NCBI GenBank assembly: GCA_014654705.1
Contig: JACVZY010000059.1
Location: 186,001 to 250,000, forward strand
DNA: 64,000 nucleotides
Source: Ignavibacteria bacterium
GTDB taxonomy: Bacteria; Bacteroidota; Ignavibacteria; Kapaibacteriales; UBA4661
Direction of reading: 5' to 3'
Both the position numbers and the translations under genes were made by a program. Position 1 is the stretch's first letter. Every line of letters starts with the position of its first letter. The notes under the pieces are model-generated. The model worked only from the letters and a program-made list of their open reading frames with translations. It did not search any database and was not told where the DNA came from. Shown here piece after piece: positions 52,064 through 61,281 of the stretch.

Positions 52064-53601
52064 GACAACACATCGCGTTTTTCGTGACACATCCGCTTTT
52101 TCAGCGCCATTTTGCGACGGATTTGGAACTTATCCAGAATCATCTTGATTTCGGTGATGATGTGACGGTGCTGTATTGTAATGCAGAGTTATTGGCGTGC
52201 GATACCAATACCTACCATGAACCCGGTCAGTGCTTACTTTGCCAGAAAACCCGCAATATTGGACTTTCGCTTGTACAGGCTGGTACGAACAGTGGCAGTT
52301 TGAAGCAACAATCATACCTTCAGCTCACACCCGGCAATCGAGTAGAATTACAAACGATTAAAACAGAATTTGCTTCATTACATGAACTTCAGACCTACAA
52401 GGTTGACAACTTTGATGTCGGCATGGCTGCACTTTCATCTATTGTGAGTTATGTGATGAATGCAGAACTTGATTTGGAAGAACATAAAGACCTTATCAAG
52501 AGTTATATTCTATCGGCAATGGCAACATATCGGTCGGTGCAGAATTTCTTGCGTGGACAAAAAATTGACAAATTCTACTTCTTTAACGGTAGAATGGCAA
52601 TTGTTCGTGCAATCATGCGTGCTTGCGAAAGCGAAGGGGTTCCCTTTACTATTCACGAAGCCGCAGCAGGAAATAACACCTACTCGCTTTATGACAATTC
52701 TTTGCCGCATAGCATCGGGCTTATGACACAGATGATGCACGAAAATTGGGAACGTGCTGACAATATGCCGCAAGAACGACAAGCAAGAGCTGAGGAATGG
52801 TTTCAACACCGTGCAAAAGGTGTGAAAGTAAACGGCTACTCGTTTGTTGAGAATCAACAACAAGGTCTTTTGCCACAAGATTGGAATCCGAACAAACAGA
52901 ATATTGTCATTTTCAATTCGGCAGATTTTGAGTTTGTGTGGGTGAGCGAAGAATACCAGCACCATATCTATCACGACCAGCTGGATGGTATTCGGCGTAT
53001 TATTGAATCACTCTTGCCCTATAGAGACCGATTTCACGTATATTTGCGAATTCATCCGAATTTAGCAACAATTGAGAATGAACTCAGACCGCTTGTGGCT
53101 ATGCAGTCCGAAAATCTCACAACGATTCTTCCAACCGACAAGACGAGTAGTTATGCGCTTATCGGACACGCCGCAAAAGTTGTAACGTTTGGTTCGACTG
53201 TCGGTATAGAAGCACCGTACTGGGGCAAACCTTCGATTTTAGGCGGTAAGGCATTGTATCAAGAGCTTGGCTCCACGTACAATCCCAACTCGCATGATGA
53301 ACTAATGGCACTTTTATTGGACGATACTCTTTTGTCCAAAAGTAGTGCCGGTGCGCTTAAATACGGCTATTTCTACAATTCTTTCGGTATTCCTTTTCAG
53401 CGCTATGAACCGAACAATTTTTTTAGCGGCACATTTAATGGAAAGGAACCGTTTGCGAGTCGCTGGTTGTTCCGCGCTCACACTGCGTACAAACGGCTTG
53501 CACCTGAAGACCTCCAGCACAGTGTCAATGAGCGCTATGCCGTCGCAACGCTACAACGCATTATTGGCAGTAAATCTGAGGCACATCGCCTTTTGCAATA
53601 A
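52060..53601 (+). CDS. Capsule-type glycan biosynthesis protein, likely GT-B fold
   Basis: A 513-residue protein. The start is a TTG overlapping the previous stop by four bases; the next Met is more than 100 residues in, so TTG is likely. An early Cys-rich stretch (CNAELLACDTNTYHEPGQ then CLLCQKTRN) suggests a metal site. The C-terminal half has YRDRFHVYLRIHPNLATIEN and VVTFGSTVGIEAPYWGKPSI, the segment typical of capsule-synthesis and CDP-glycerol-phosphotransferase-like proteins. It probably transfers or assembles part of the surface glycan. Confidence 0.72.
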   Translation: MRQHIAFFVTHPLFQRHFATDLELIQNHLDFGDDVTVLYCNAELLACDTNTYHEPGQCLLCQKTRNIGLSLVQAGTNSGSLKQQSYLQLTPGNRVELQTIKTEFASLHELQTYKVDNFDVGMAALSSIVSYVMNAELDLEEHKDLIKSYILSAMATYRSVQNFLRGQKIDKFYFFNGRMAIVRAIMRACESEGVPFTIHEAAAGNNTYSLYDNSLPHSIGLMTQMMHENWERADNMPQERQARAEEWFQHRAKGVKVNGYSFVENQQQGLLPQDWNPNKQNIVIFNSADFEFVWVSEEYQHHIYHDQLDGIRRIIESLLPYRDRFHVYLRIHPNLATIENELRPLVAMQSENLTTILPTDKTSSYALIGHAAKVVTFGSTVGIEAPYWGKPSILGGKALYQELGSTYNPNSHDELMALLLDDTLLSKSSAGALKYGYFYNSFGIPFQRYEPNNFFSGTFNGKEPFASRWLFRAHTAYKRLAPEDLQHSVNERYAVATLQRIIGSKSEAHRLLQ

Positions 53602-53628
53602 ATTTTCTTTTTTGTCTATTACGTTTTC

Positions 53629-54645
53629 ATGCTTCCATACAAATCTATCCTCGTTACCGGCGGAACCGGCTCGTTTGGCAAAACTTTTGTCAAGCGTATT
53701 CTGACACAATTTCCCGAAGTGGAACGCCTTGTCGTGTTTTCCCGTGACGAGCTCAAGCAGTTTGAAATGGCTCAAGAATTTTCACCGGAGCAGCACCCGT
53801 CGTTACGATATTTTATCGGTGATGTCCGCGATGAAGCACGCCTTGTCCGCGCCTTTGAAGGGATTGATGCCGTTATTCACGCTGCTGCGCTCAAGCAAGT
53901 GCCGACGGCAGAATACAACCCCATGGAGTGTATCAAAACCAACGTCATGGGCGCAGAAAACGTCATTAACGCTGCTATCAAATCCGGTGTGAAGCGTGTA
54001 GTAGCACTTTCCACCGACAAAGCTGCCGCACCAATCAACCTCTATGGTGCATCAAAACTCTGCTCCGACAAACTCTTCGTGGCAGCGAACAATTTTCGTG
54101 GCAATCGAGACATCAATTTCTCCGTCGTTCGCTACGGCAATGTGATTGGCTCACGCGGTTCGGTTATGCCATTCTTTTTGAACAAGCGTTCAAGCGGCAC
54201 ACTGCCCATTACGCATGAAGAAATGACCCGTTTCAATATCTCGCTGGACGAAGGGGTAGATTTGGTGCTCTATGCCATGCACAATGCGTGGGGCGGCGAA
54301 ATTTTTGTTCCCAAAATTCCGTCGTATCGCATTATGGACGTAGCAGAGGCTATTGCGCCGAATGCCAAGCACGAAATTATCGGCATTCGCCCCGGCGAAA
54401 AACTTCACGAAGAAATGATTACCGAAATGGACTCTTTTAACACATTGGAACTTGACAAATACTACGTCATTGCGCCTTCGGTACCGCTTTGGTCGCACGA
54501 CGAGTATTTGAAAAAATTCAACGGCAAGAAAGTGGCGCAAGGATTCAAATATAATTCTGGCACAAATCCCGACTTTATGACCGTTGAAGAGATTCGCGCT
54601 GCTATTCGTGAACATATTGACGCAAATTTTACACCACAAGCATAA
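53629..54645 (+). CDS. pseB: UDP-GlcNAc 4,6-dehydratase (inverting)
   Basis: A 338-residue SDR enzyme, first step of the pseudaminic acid pathway: UDP-GlcNAc to UDP-2-acetamido-2,6-dideoxy-beta-L-arabino-hexos-4-ulose. Seen are ILVTGGTGSFGKTFVKRIL, DAVIHAAALKQVPTAEYNPM, KTNVMGAENVINAAIKSGVK and STDKAAAPINLYGASKLCSD, which fit PseB rather than the membrane dehydratase of the bacillosamine route. PseC begins seven bases downstream. Confidence 0.94.
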   Translation: MLPYKSILVTGGTGSFGKTFVKRILTQFPEVERLVVFSRDELKQFEMAQEFSPEQHPSLRYFIGDVRDEARLVRAFEGIDAVIHAAALKQVPTAEYNPMECIKTNVMGAENVINAAIKSGVKRVVALSTDKAAAPINLYGASKLCSDKLFVAANNFRGNRDINFSVVRYGNVIGSRGSVMPFFLNKRSSGTLPITHEEMTRFNISLDEGVDLVLYAMHNAWGGEIFVPKIPSYRIMDVAEAIAPNAKHEIIGIRPGEKLHEEMITEMDSFNTLELDKYYVIAPSVPLWSHDEYLKKFNGKKVAQGFKYNSGTNPDFMTVEEIRAAIREHIDANFTPQA

Positions 54646-54651
54646 CTATCT

Positions 54652-55845
54652 GTGAGTAATTTCACTCCCGCAAAACCTATTTCCTACGGACGGCAGACCA
54701 TCACCGAAGCCGATATTGCAGCGGTGACGGCGGTGTTGCAATCCGATTATCTTACTCAAGGTCCGAAGCCGCCCGAATTTGAAGCGGCTTTTGCGCAGTA
54801 TATCGGCTCGCGGTATGCTTCGGTCGTGGCTAATGGTGCCGCAGCGCTGCATCTCTGCGCAATGGCGCTTGATGTTAAGCCCGGCGACAAGGTTCTTACT
54901 ACGCCGATTACCTTCACCGCTTCGGCAAATTGTGTCCGCTACTGCGGTGGCGAAGTCGTGTTTTCCGATATTGACGAAACGACGTATTTGCTGGATATTC
55001 ATAAGGTGCGGGCTTTGCTTGAGAAAACGCCCAAGTCTGAGCGCTCTGCATATAAAGGCGTTGTGCCCGTAGATTTTGCAGGCTTACCCGTAGATATGGC
55101 AGCATGGCGCGAACTGGCAGACGAATTTGGCTTGTGGATTCTGGAAGATGCTTGCCATGCACCCGGCGCGTCATTTACAGACAAGCAAGGCATAGAGCAC
55201 CGTGCAGGCGATGGTTCGCTGGCTGACCTTGCTATCTTTTCGTTTCACCCTGTGAAGCACATTGCCACAGCCGAAGGCGGAGCCGTTACGACGAACAACC
55301 CCAAATATCACGACCGCGTTAGTACGCTCCGAACGCATGGTATTACGCGCGACCCTGCTGTTTTGGAGGAAAATCACGGCGGTTGGTACTACGAAATGCA
55401 CGAATTGGGCTATAATTATCGTTTGACCGATATGCAAGCTGCTCTTGGGATTGAGCAACTCAACCGGGCTGAAGAAGGCTTGAAACGCCGACGTGCGATT
55501 GCTCGTCGTTACGAAGAAGCATTCGCAGGAACGCCTGTAACGGTGCGCCCTGTGCCGTTGGGCTTTCGCCATGCGTACCATCTTTTTGTTGTAGAAGTCG
55601 CCAAGCGGCGTGAACTCTATGATTTTCTCCGAGCGCGGAAGATTTATGCTCAAGTGCATTATATCCCCGTTCACCTGCAGCCGTATTATCGTCAGTTTGG
55701 CTGGAAGCGTGGCGATATGCCGTTTGCAGAAGCGTATTACGACCGATGCCTGAGTCTGCCGATGTATCCCGCGCTCACGGACGAGGAGCAGGAATACGTG
55801 ATTGAACAAGTCCTCAGTTTCTTTGATAAACCGGTGCTTCCTTGA
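54652..55845 (+). CDS. pseC: UDP-4-amino-4,6-dideoxy-N-acetyl-beta-L-altrosamine transaminase
   Basis: A 397-residue PLP enzyme from a GTG start (SNFTPAKPISYGRQTITEAD follows). It aminates the PseB product. Seen are YLTQGPKPPEFEAAFAQYIG, ANGAAALHLCAMALDVKPGD, EDACHAPGASF and the PLP-Lys in FSFHPVKHIATAEGGAVTTN, with GYNYRLTDMQAALGIEQL. The stop overlaps the PseG start by one base. Confidence 0.94.
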   Translation: MSNFTPAKPISYGRQTITEADIAAVTAVLQSDYLTQGPKPPEFEAAFAQYIGSRYASVVANGAAALHLCAMALDVKPGDKVLTTPITFTASANCVRYCGGEVVFSDIDETTYLLDIHKVRALLEKTPKSERSAYKGVVPVDFAGLPVDMAAWRELADEFGLWILEDACHAPGASFTDKQGIEHRAGDGSLADLAIFSFHPVKHIATAEGGAVTTNNPKYHDRVSTLRTHGITRDPAVLEENHGGWYYEMHELGYNYRLTDMQAALGIEQLNRAEEGLKRRRAIARRYEEAFAGTPVTVRPVPLGFRHAYHLFVVEVAKRRELYDFLRARKIYAQVHYIPVHLQPYYRQFGWKRGDMPFAEAYYDRCLSLPMYPALTDEEQEYVIEQVLSFFDKPVLP

Positions 55846-56951
55846 TGAATGTTCTCATCCGCGCTGATGCTGCCGTTCATATTGGTTCCGGACACGTGAT
55901 GCGTTGCTTGACGCTTGCCGACGAACTCCGCAAACGAGGTGCGACGGTTGCGTTTGTATGCCGTGATTTTGAAGGTCACTTAGAAAAGCATATCGTTTCC
56001 AAAGGCTATAAATGTTTTCTTTTGCCCCGACCCGCAATAGCCTATCACAACAGCACCAACGACGAGTACGGCGCATGGCTCGGTGTTTCGCGAGAAGACG
56101 ATGCGGACGCGACGGCGAGTATCTGTCAAACGTGGATGACCGATAACGGTGAAATTGATTGGCTTATTACCGATCATTATGCTATTGATGGGCGCTGGCA
56201 GTGCCGCCTGCGCCCTCACACGCAGCACATTATGGCTATTGACGACATTGCCAATCGCCCGCACGACTGCGATATACTGCTCGACCAAAACCTCTATGAC
56301 GATGCGGAAAAACGGTACGCAGAGCTTGTTTCGCCACAATGTCGTTTGCTGCTTGGTCCCGAATACGCGCTTTTACGGCCCGAATTTCGAGAAGCGCGTG
56401 AACGGCTTGGTACAAGCCTCGTGCGTAACGGGACAGTGAGGCGTATTATGGTCTTTTTCGGTGGTTCCGACCCCTCAAATGAAACAGCAAAAGCCATCCG
56501 CGCTTTGCAAATGCTGGGACGTGAAGATATTGAATCCGATATTATTGTCGGTATTGCCAATCCTCATCGTGAAGAAATTGAGCATTTATGTGCTCACATG
56601 CCTAATTTGCATTTTCACTGCCAAGTTCCCAATATGGCAGATTTTATGTGTACGGCAGATTTGGCGCTGGGTGCAGGCGGCTCTACGACGTGGGAGCGCT
56701 GCGCATTGGGGCTGCCAACGATTGCCGTTATAATCGCCGAAAATCAGGCAGAAATGACGGAGACCGCAGCGAAACATGGCTTGCAATGGAGTGCGGGCTG
56801 GCACAGCACACTTTCGGCAAAGCGCTTGGCTGAGTATATTGGGACGGCATTACAATCGCCCGACGCGCTAGCGATTGCTTCTAAGCGAGTCCACACTCTT
56901 GTTGATGGACTCGGTGTTTCGCGTCTCGCCGAGGCTTTTTCTTTTCATTGA
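55845..56951 (+). CDS. pseG: PseG UDP-sugar hydrolase
   Basis: A 368-residue protein from the ATG at 55845. It removes UDP from UDP-2,4-diacetamido-2,4,6-trideoxy-beta-L-altropyranose in the Pse pathway. Typical are LIRADAAVHIGSGHVMRCLT, VFFGGSDPSNETAKAIRALQ and LALGAGGSTTWERCALGLPT. GT-B-like fold. PseH follows at once. Confidence 0.93.
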   Translation: MNVLIRADAAVHIGSGHVMRCLTLADELRKRGATVAFVCRDFEGHLEKHIVSKGYKCFLLPRPAIAYHNSTNDEYGAWLGVSREDDADATASICQTWMTDNGEIDWLITDHYAIDGRWQCRLRPHTQHIMAIDDIANRPHDCDILLDQNLYDDAEKRYAELVSPQCRLLLGPEYALLRPEFREARERLGTSLVRNGTVRRIMVFFGGSDPSNETAKAIRALQMLGREDIESDIIVGIANPHREEIEHLCAHMPNLHFHCQVPNMADFMCTADLALGAGGSTTWERCALGLPTIAVIIAENQAEMTETAAKHGLQWSAGWHSTLSAKRLAEYIGTALQSPDALAIASKRVHTLVDGLGVSRLAEAFSFH

Positions 56952-56962
56952 CCCTACAAATA

Positions 56963-57445
56963 ATGACTTCCCATTCCGATTATATGCTGCGACCGGCTCG
57001 TATTGACGACCTGATGCTCTATTTTCAATGGGCAAATGACCCTGATGTGCGCCGAAATGCCTTTCACCAAGAGCCGATATTGTTAACGTCCCACCAAGAC
57101 TGGTTTACGAGGAAAATTGCCGATAATCGTTCCTACCTCTATGTGCTGGAAAAAGAAGGTGTTCCGGCTGGACAAATACGGTTTGATACAACCGATGACC
57201 GCACTCTGGAGGTAGATTTTTCGGTTGCGCGTGAATTTCGAGGAAAGGGCTTGGGAAGCGTCCTACTCCGCCAAGGTGTCGAGGCACTTGCTCAGGATGC
57301 GCCTTGCCCTGTTATTGTCCATGGTGCGGTCAAACGTGAGAATACTGCTTCTTGTCAAGCGTTTCTTCGCGCGGGGTTTGTTGAGCAAGGCTTGGCAGAT
57401 GCTAACGCGGAGATACGCCATTTTTATTGGAGAATCAATGTATGA
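56963..57445 (+). CDS. pseH: PseH-like N-acetyltransferase
   Basis: A 160-residue GNAT from the ATG at 56963 (a TTG at 56948 overlaps the PseG stop and is an alternative). It has LYFQWANDPDVRRNAFHQEP, LEVDFSVAREFRGKGLGSVL and HGAVKRENTASCQAFLRAGF. PseH N-acetylates the 4-amino group of the diamino sugar. Position between PseG and the formyltransferase supports this. Confidence 0.85.
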   Translation: MTSHSDYMLRPARIDDLMLYFQWANDPDVRRNAFHQEPILLTSHQDWFTRKIADNRSYLYVLEKEGVPAGQIRFDTTDDRTLEVDFSVAREFRGKGLGSVLLRQGVEALAQDAPCPVIVHGAVKRENTASCQAFLRAGFVEQGLADANAEIRHFYWRINV

Positions 57446-58119
57446 AACAACACTATGCCGTAGCGCTGAGCCGTAAAGCCTATCCAACATTTGGCGCAAG
57501 CCTCGAAGCATTAACGGGGGAAACTTTTACATTCATTGAGGCAAAAGCAGATTTGACACTTGAACGTTTGCGTGCGCTCCAGCCCAAGTATGTATTTTTC
57601 CCGCATTGGTCATACATTATTCCGGCTTCGATATTTGAAGAATTTGAATGTGTCATTTTTCATATGACCGACGTTCCCTTTGGTCGTGGCGGCAGCCCGC
57701 TTCAGAACTTGATTGCACGAGGTATCTACGAAACGAAAATTTCTGCCCTGCGCTGTGAGAGGGAATTAGATGCCGGTCCGGTTTACCTGAAGCGCCCACT
57801 TTCTCTTCACGGCACAGCAGAAGAAATCTATATTCGTGCTGCGCGGCAAATTGAAACAATGATAGCAGACATGGTTAACTCCCAACCAATACCCCAAGAA
57901 CAAACAGGCGAAATCGTCGCATTCCCACGACGTAAGCCCCAAGAGAGCAGTATAGCAGAACTTGACAGCCTTGAGAAGGTATTTGATTATATCCGTATGC
58001 TGGATGCCGAAGGTTATCCGCAAGCATTTATTGAAACTGAACGCCTGCGATTTGAGTTTTCGCGGGCATCTTTGAAACCAAACGAAATTCTAGCCGATGT
58101 ACGAATTACTCGCAAATAA
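57442..58119 (+). CDS. Formyltransferase-like protein of glycan pathway
   Basis: A 225-residue protein from the ATG at 57442, overlapping the PseH stop (ATGA). It resembles methionyl-tRNA formyltransferase-type enzymes: CVIFHMTDVPFGRGGSPLQN, then ERELDAGPVYLKRPLSLHG with the active-site Asp. The canonical Asn two residues before the His is Ile here (IFH rather than NxH), as I recall for sugar-pathway relatives, so the chemistry may differ. It overlaps the deacetylase by 23 bases. A role in N-formylating the amino sugar is inferred. Confidence 0.72.
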   Translation: MKQHYAVALSRKAYPTFGASLEALTGETFTFIEAKADLTLERLRALQPKYVFFPHWSYIIPASIFEEFECVIFHMTDVPFGRGGSPLQNLIARGIYETKISALRCERELDAGPVYLKRPLSLHGTAEEIYIRAARQIETMIADMVNSQPIPQEQTGEIVAFPRRKPQESSIAELDSLEKVFDYIRMLDAEGYPQAFIETERLRFEFSRASLKPNEILADVRITRK

Positions 58120-58807
58120 ACGTATTCTTGTCGTTGTCGCCCATCCCGATGATGAAATTCTTGGGTTGGGTGCGACGATGCACGATCTTATTCATCAGCA
58201 CGGATGCTCTATTCGCGCTGTCATCCTTGGCGAAGGTATTACCTCGCGCTCCGATGAGCGTGACCGCGAAAAATGGGCGAAGGAACTTGCCACGCACCGC
58301 GCGAATATCCATAGTGCTGCTGCTGCTATTGGCTACGAAAGTGTTGGCATTTACGACTTTCCCGATAATCGCTTTGACTCCGTTGCTCTTTTGGATATTG
58401 TGAAGGTAGTTGAAAAAGAGAAGCAGGATTTTCAGCCAAGTGTGATATTTACGCATCACGGCGGCGATACCAATATAGACCACCGCCGCACGTTTGAAGC
58501 GGTGATTACGGGGACACGCCCCATGCGCGGTGAGGTAGTACGGACTATTTTCGCCTTCGAGACACCTTCTTCTACCGAGTGGCAAGCGTTTAACTATCCG
58601 AATTATTTCCAGCCTAATGTGTATTTCGGTGTTTCCCGTGCGGGGATAGATGCAAAAATTAAAGCCATGGAAAGTTACGAATTTGAACGCCGTGCTTTTC
58701 CTCACCCACGTTCACCGGAAGCACTCGAAACGCTTGCTCGTCGCCATGCTGTAACCGTCGGTGCGGACTACGCAGAGGCGTTTATGCTCATTCGCGCTAT
58801 CGCCTGA
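58097..58807 (+). CDS. PIG-L/LmbE-family N-deacetylase
   Basis: A 236-residue zinc deacetylase. The metal motif AHPDDEILGLGATMHDLIHQ and a second site TNIDHRRTFEAVITGTRPMR match the PIG-L/LmbE family, which removes N-acetyl groups from GlcNAc-type substrates. It overlaps the formyltransferase by 23 bases, so both are made together. Deacetylation followed by formylation of the same nitrogen is a natural hypothesis. It ends the plus-strand operon. Confidence 0.9.
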   Translation: MYELLANKRILVVVAHPDDEILGLGATMHDLIHQHGCSIRAVILGEGITSRSDERDREKWAKELATHRANIHSAAAAIGYESVGIYDFPDNRFDSVALLDIVKVVEKEKQDFQPSVIFTHHGGDTNIDHRRTFEAVITGTRPMRGEVVRTIFAFETPSSTEWQAFNYPNYFQPNVYFGVSRAGIDAKIKAMESYEFERRAFPHPRSPEALETLARRHAVTVGADYAEAFMLIRAIA

Positions 58808-58853
58808 CGATTCTCTCCTGAGGTGAGGCAAATTCAAGTTTCTTGAATTCAAG

Positions 58854-61262
58854 CTACAACGCCATGAGTTGTGTTTTTGTCGTACCGCTCGTTGTATGGA
58901 TTTCTACAAAATATAGCCCCTTGGCGAGCGTTGGCAAGCGCAAAGTTGCAACTCCATCAGAGCCAATCTGTACGGCATCGGCGGCAAAAAGCGTTTGCCC
59001 AAGCACATTGTAAAGCCGAATATCTGTTTTGGTCTCATTGGAAAGAGGAAATTCAATTCTGAGGTCGTCGCCCGGAGAGATGGTATTCGGCGAAAGGCGT
59101 GGTTGTGTCAGAATGCTCATAGCTGTCGTCGGTGCAAGGGAATCGCGGTATATTCGCATTGCAATATCCGACAAGAAGAAACCGTCAAATTGCGCATCGC
59201 TGTCGCTCAGAAGCCCGAAGCGCAAGAGTATGTCTTGCCCCAATACAGATTGTAACGAACACTCTTGGCGAATCCACTGCGGAAAATTGCCGTCGAAACC
59301 GAAATTCGCGCCGCTTCCAAAGGAAGAAGGCTTCATTAGTGATGTGCGTAGTGTTTGCCATGTCGCACCGTTATCTGTCGAAACCTGTGCCACGCCTATA
59401 TCTCCGTTTGACTCAATAGACCATCGTGTTTGAAATTCCAGTGTTGCTGCTCGAACATTCCGCAAACTCACGGGTTGTGCGAGTTGAACATAGTTCCGTG
59501 CGTTTGCAAGGTAATTTCCCGTCGGGCTGTCCGTAAGTGCAGTGCGCCCTGTCAGTGCATCACGTACCACGCTCCAGCGCCCCAGTTTCCATTGCGATGC
59601 GTCCGTTTCTGTTGCAAACAATGCTTGACGATTTGCCTGAAGCACTTGTGCTTGCATTGTGTCGCGGCGCGGTGTGTTCTCTTGCGTGATGAGAATTTCC
59701 ACAGGAATAGTGATACCGTTTTTCACGGTAGAATCGAATGTGCAGTCGAACGCTTCAAGCACAAGTTCGGTGGAGCGCAAAGCGCGAATCGTTCTCTCGC
59801 TGCGGAGAATGCGTACGCCTGTAGCAAGCGGACGTAACAAAATTGCCGCAGGGCTTGCAGCATCTTGAATCCCGATATTCTGCACTTCCACAATAATACG
59901 TGTCAATCCTGTCTGTGGATTTTCCGTCACGTAGGATTGCACCGGACGCAGGTTTACTGCCGCACTCCAAGCCGTCATACGATTCGTAGAAAGATTTTCT
60001 GCGCCATGCAGAGCAATGCGGTTGGAGGTTGGATAAAAGCCGTCATCCACCGTGCCGATTTCAGGGGTGTACGCCATAATTTTGCGCCCGCTCACCCCTG
60101 CATACATCCAATCGTCCGACGCACCCCGCACAGCATAGCCAACGGTCTGTAAATCGCGCCCGGCGGAGTAAAGATTGTTTTTGGTGATTTCAGCTGTCAG
60201 TGCGCGAAAGTAGGTAGAATCAGGGGTTTCGGTCGTGATGTAGGAGTACGGATAAATAAGCAGATTGCTGAAGGAGTGGTAATTGATAGCAGTGCGGAAA
60301 TTGTGTCGAAGACAAAAATCCCGAATTGCTTGTGTCTCCGGCTCAGAAAAAGGTTCTGTACCGCGATAGGTGTCGCTGCGAGTGCTGGTCGAGGAGCCGC
60401 TATTCGGTGCATTCCAAAAGGTTTGCGTTCCATAATTACGATTCAAATCCACACCGAAGGAGCCGTCGCTATTGCGCTGGCGGTTTTTGCGCCACATTCC
60501 TCCGCCAGTGGGGAAATTCGTCTGATTGAACTGATAGCCGTCAGGATTCACCATCGGCACGAAATACATCTGGCGATTATTCAGCAGATACAACGCTTCG
60601 GGGTCGTTCGCCTGAAATTTTTCAAGAAGCCACCACAAGTAGTAAATGAGTGTAGAGGCACTGCCGGGTTCGCGGGCGTGATGGACTCCCGTATAGAGAA
60701 CTTCGGGAGCTTTGGAAGAAAGTGATTGTTCCGTTCCAACGCGGTATGCCAGCAACGGACGACCTTCAACCGATGTGCCAATCACTTCAAGAGCGCTCAT
60801 TACCTGCGGAAACATCGTGCGCATTCGGGCAAATTCGCCATAGACTTCGTCCAGTGTGAAGAAGCCTCCCATAGAGCCAAGCCTGAAATTGCGCGGAGTT
60901 TCGCTCGTCAGCATAGAATGTTGTTTTGCCGATTTCTGAGCATAATTACTCAAGCGCTTTGCTGCTTGCTCTTCGGCATCGGCTTCCAGAATTTCTACCC
61001 TCACACCACGCCGTTGCAATGTTGAGAGCGTATAATAGCTAATCACACCTTCCACAAAACGCTTGCCTTTGATGAGGCTGTGTTCTACCTCCACTCCCGT
61101 TTCTTCTGCATCTTGAATACTGAAGCTATCGGAGAGCCAGACTCGTGCTTGCAAAAAACGCTCCTCGTCTGTGCGCTTGGGTGGAGTCGTCTGAGCAAAA
61201 GCATCCGTGAAAGCGCTCCACACAAAGAGTATGGCTGCAAACGAGAGGAGGTATGTACGCAT
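58854..61262 (-). CDS. Secreted M14 zinc carboxypeptidase with T9SS tail
   Basis: An 802-residue protein: signal peptide (MRTYLLSFAAILFVWSAFTD), a propeptide, an M14 domain with zinc ligands His195 and Glu198 in TGVHHAREPGSAS and His329 in INYHSF, catalytic Glu401 in YTPEIGT, and DLNRNYGT at the substrate site. A ~300-residue beta-rich region and a T9SS sorting domain follow (LTQPRLSPNTISPGDDLRIE, then GLYFVEIHTTSGTTKTQLMA). It would trim C-terminal residues from external peptides for uptake. Confidence 0.92.
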   Translation of the reverse strand: MRTYLLSFAAILFVWSAFTDAFAQTTPPKRTDEERFLQARVWLSDSFSIQDAEETGVEVEHSLIKGKRFVEGVISYYTLSTLQRRGVRVEILEADAEEQAAKRLSNYAQKSAKQHSMLTSETPRNFRLGSMGGFFTLDEVYGEFARMRTMFPQVMSALEVIGTSVEGRPLLAYRVGTEQSLSSKAPEVLYTGVHHAREPGSASTLIYYLWWLLEKFQANDPEALYLLNNRQMYFVPMVNPDGYQFNQTNFPTGGGMWRKNRQRNSDGSFGVDLNRNYGTQTFWNAPNSGSSTSTRSDTYRGTEPFSEPETQAIRDFCLRHNFRTAINYHSFSNLLIYPYSYITTETPDSTYFRALTAEITKNNLYSAGRDLQTVGYAVRGASDDWMYAGVSGRKIMAYTPEIGTVDDGFYPTSNRIALHGAENLSTNRMTAWSAAVNLRPVQSYVTENPQTGLTRIIVEVQNIGIQDAASPAAILLRPLATGVRILRSERTIRALRSTELVLEAFDCTFDSTVKNGITIPVEILITQENTPRRDTMQAQVLQANRQALFATETDASQWKLGRWSVVRDALTGRTALTDSPTGNYLANARNYVQLAQPVSLRNVRAATLEFQTRWSIESNGDIGVAQVSTDNGATWQTLRTSLMKPSSFGSGANFGFDGNFPQWIRQECSLQSVLGQDILLRFGLLSDSDAQFDGFFLSDIAMRIYRDSLAPTTAMSILTQPRLSPNTISPGDDLRIEFPLSNETKTDIRLYNVLGQTLFAADAVQIGSDGVATLRLPTLAKGLYFVEIHTTSGTTKTQLMAL

Positions 61263-61281
61263 AGTGGTTATGGATAGAGTG

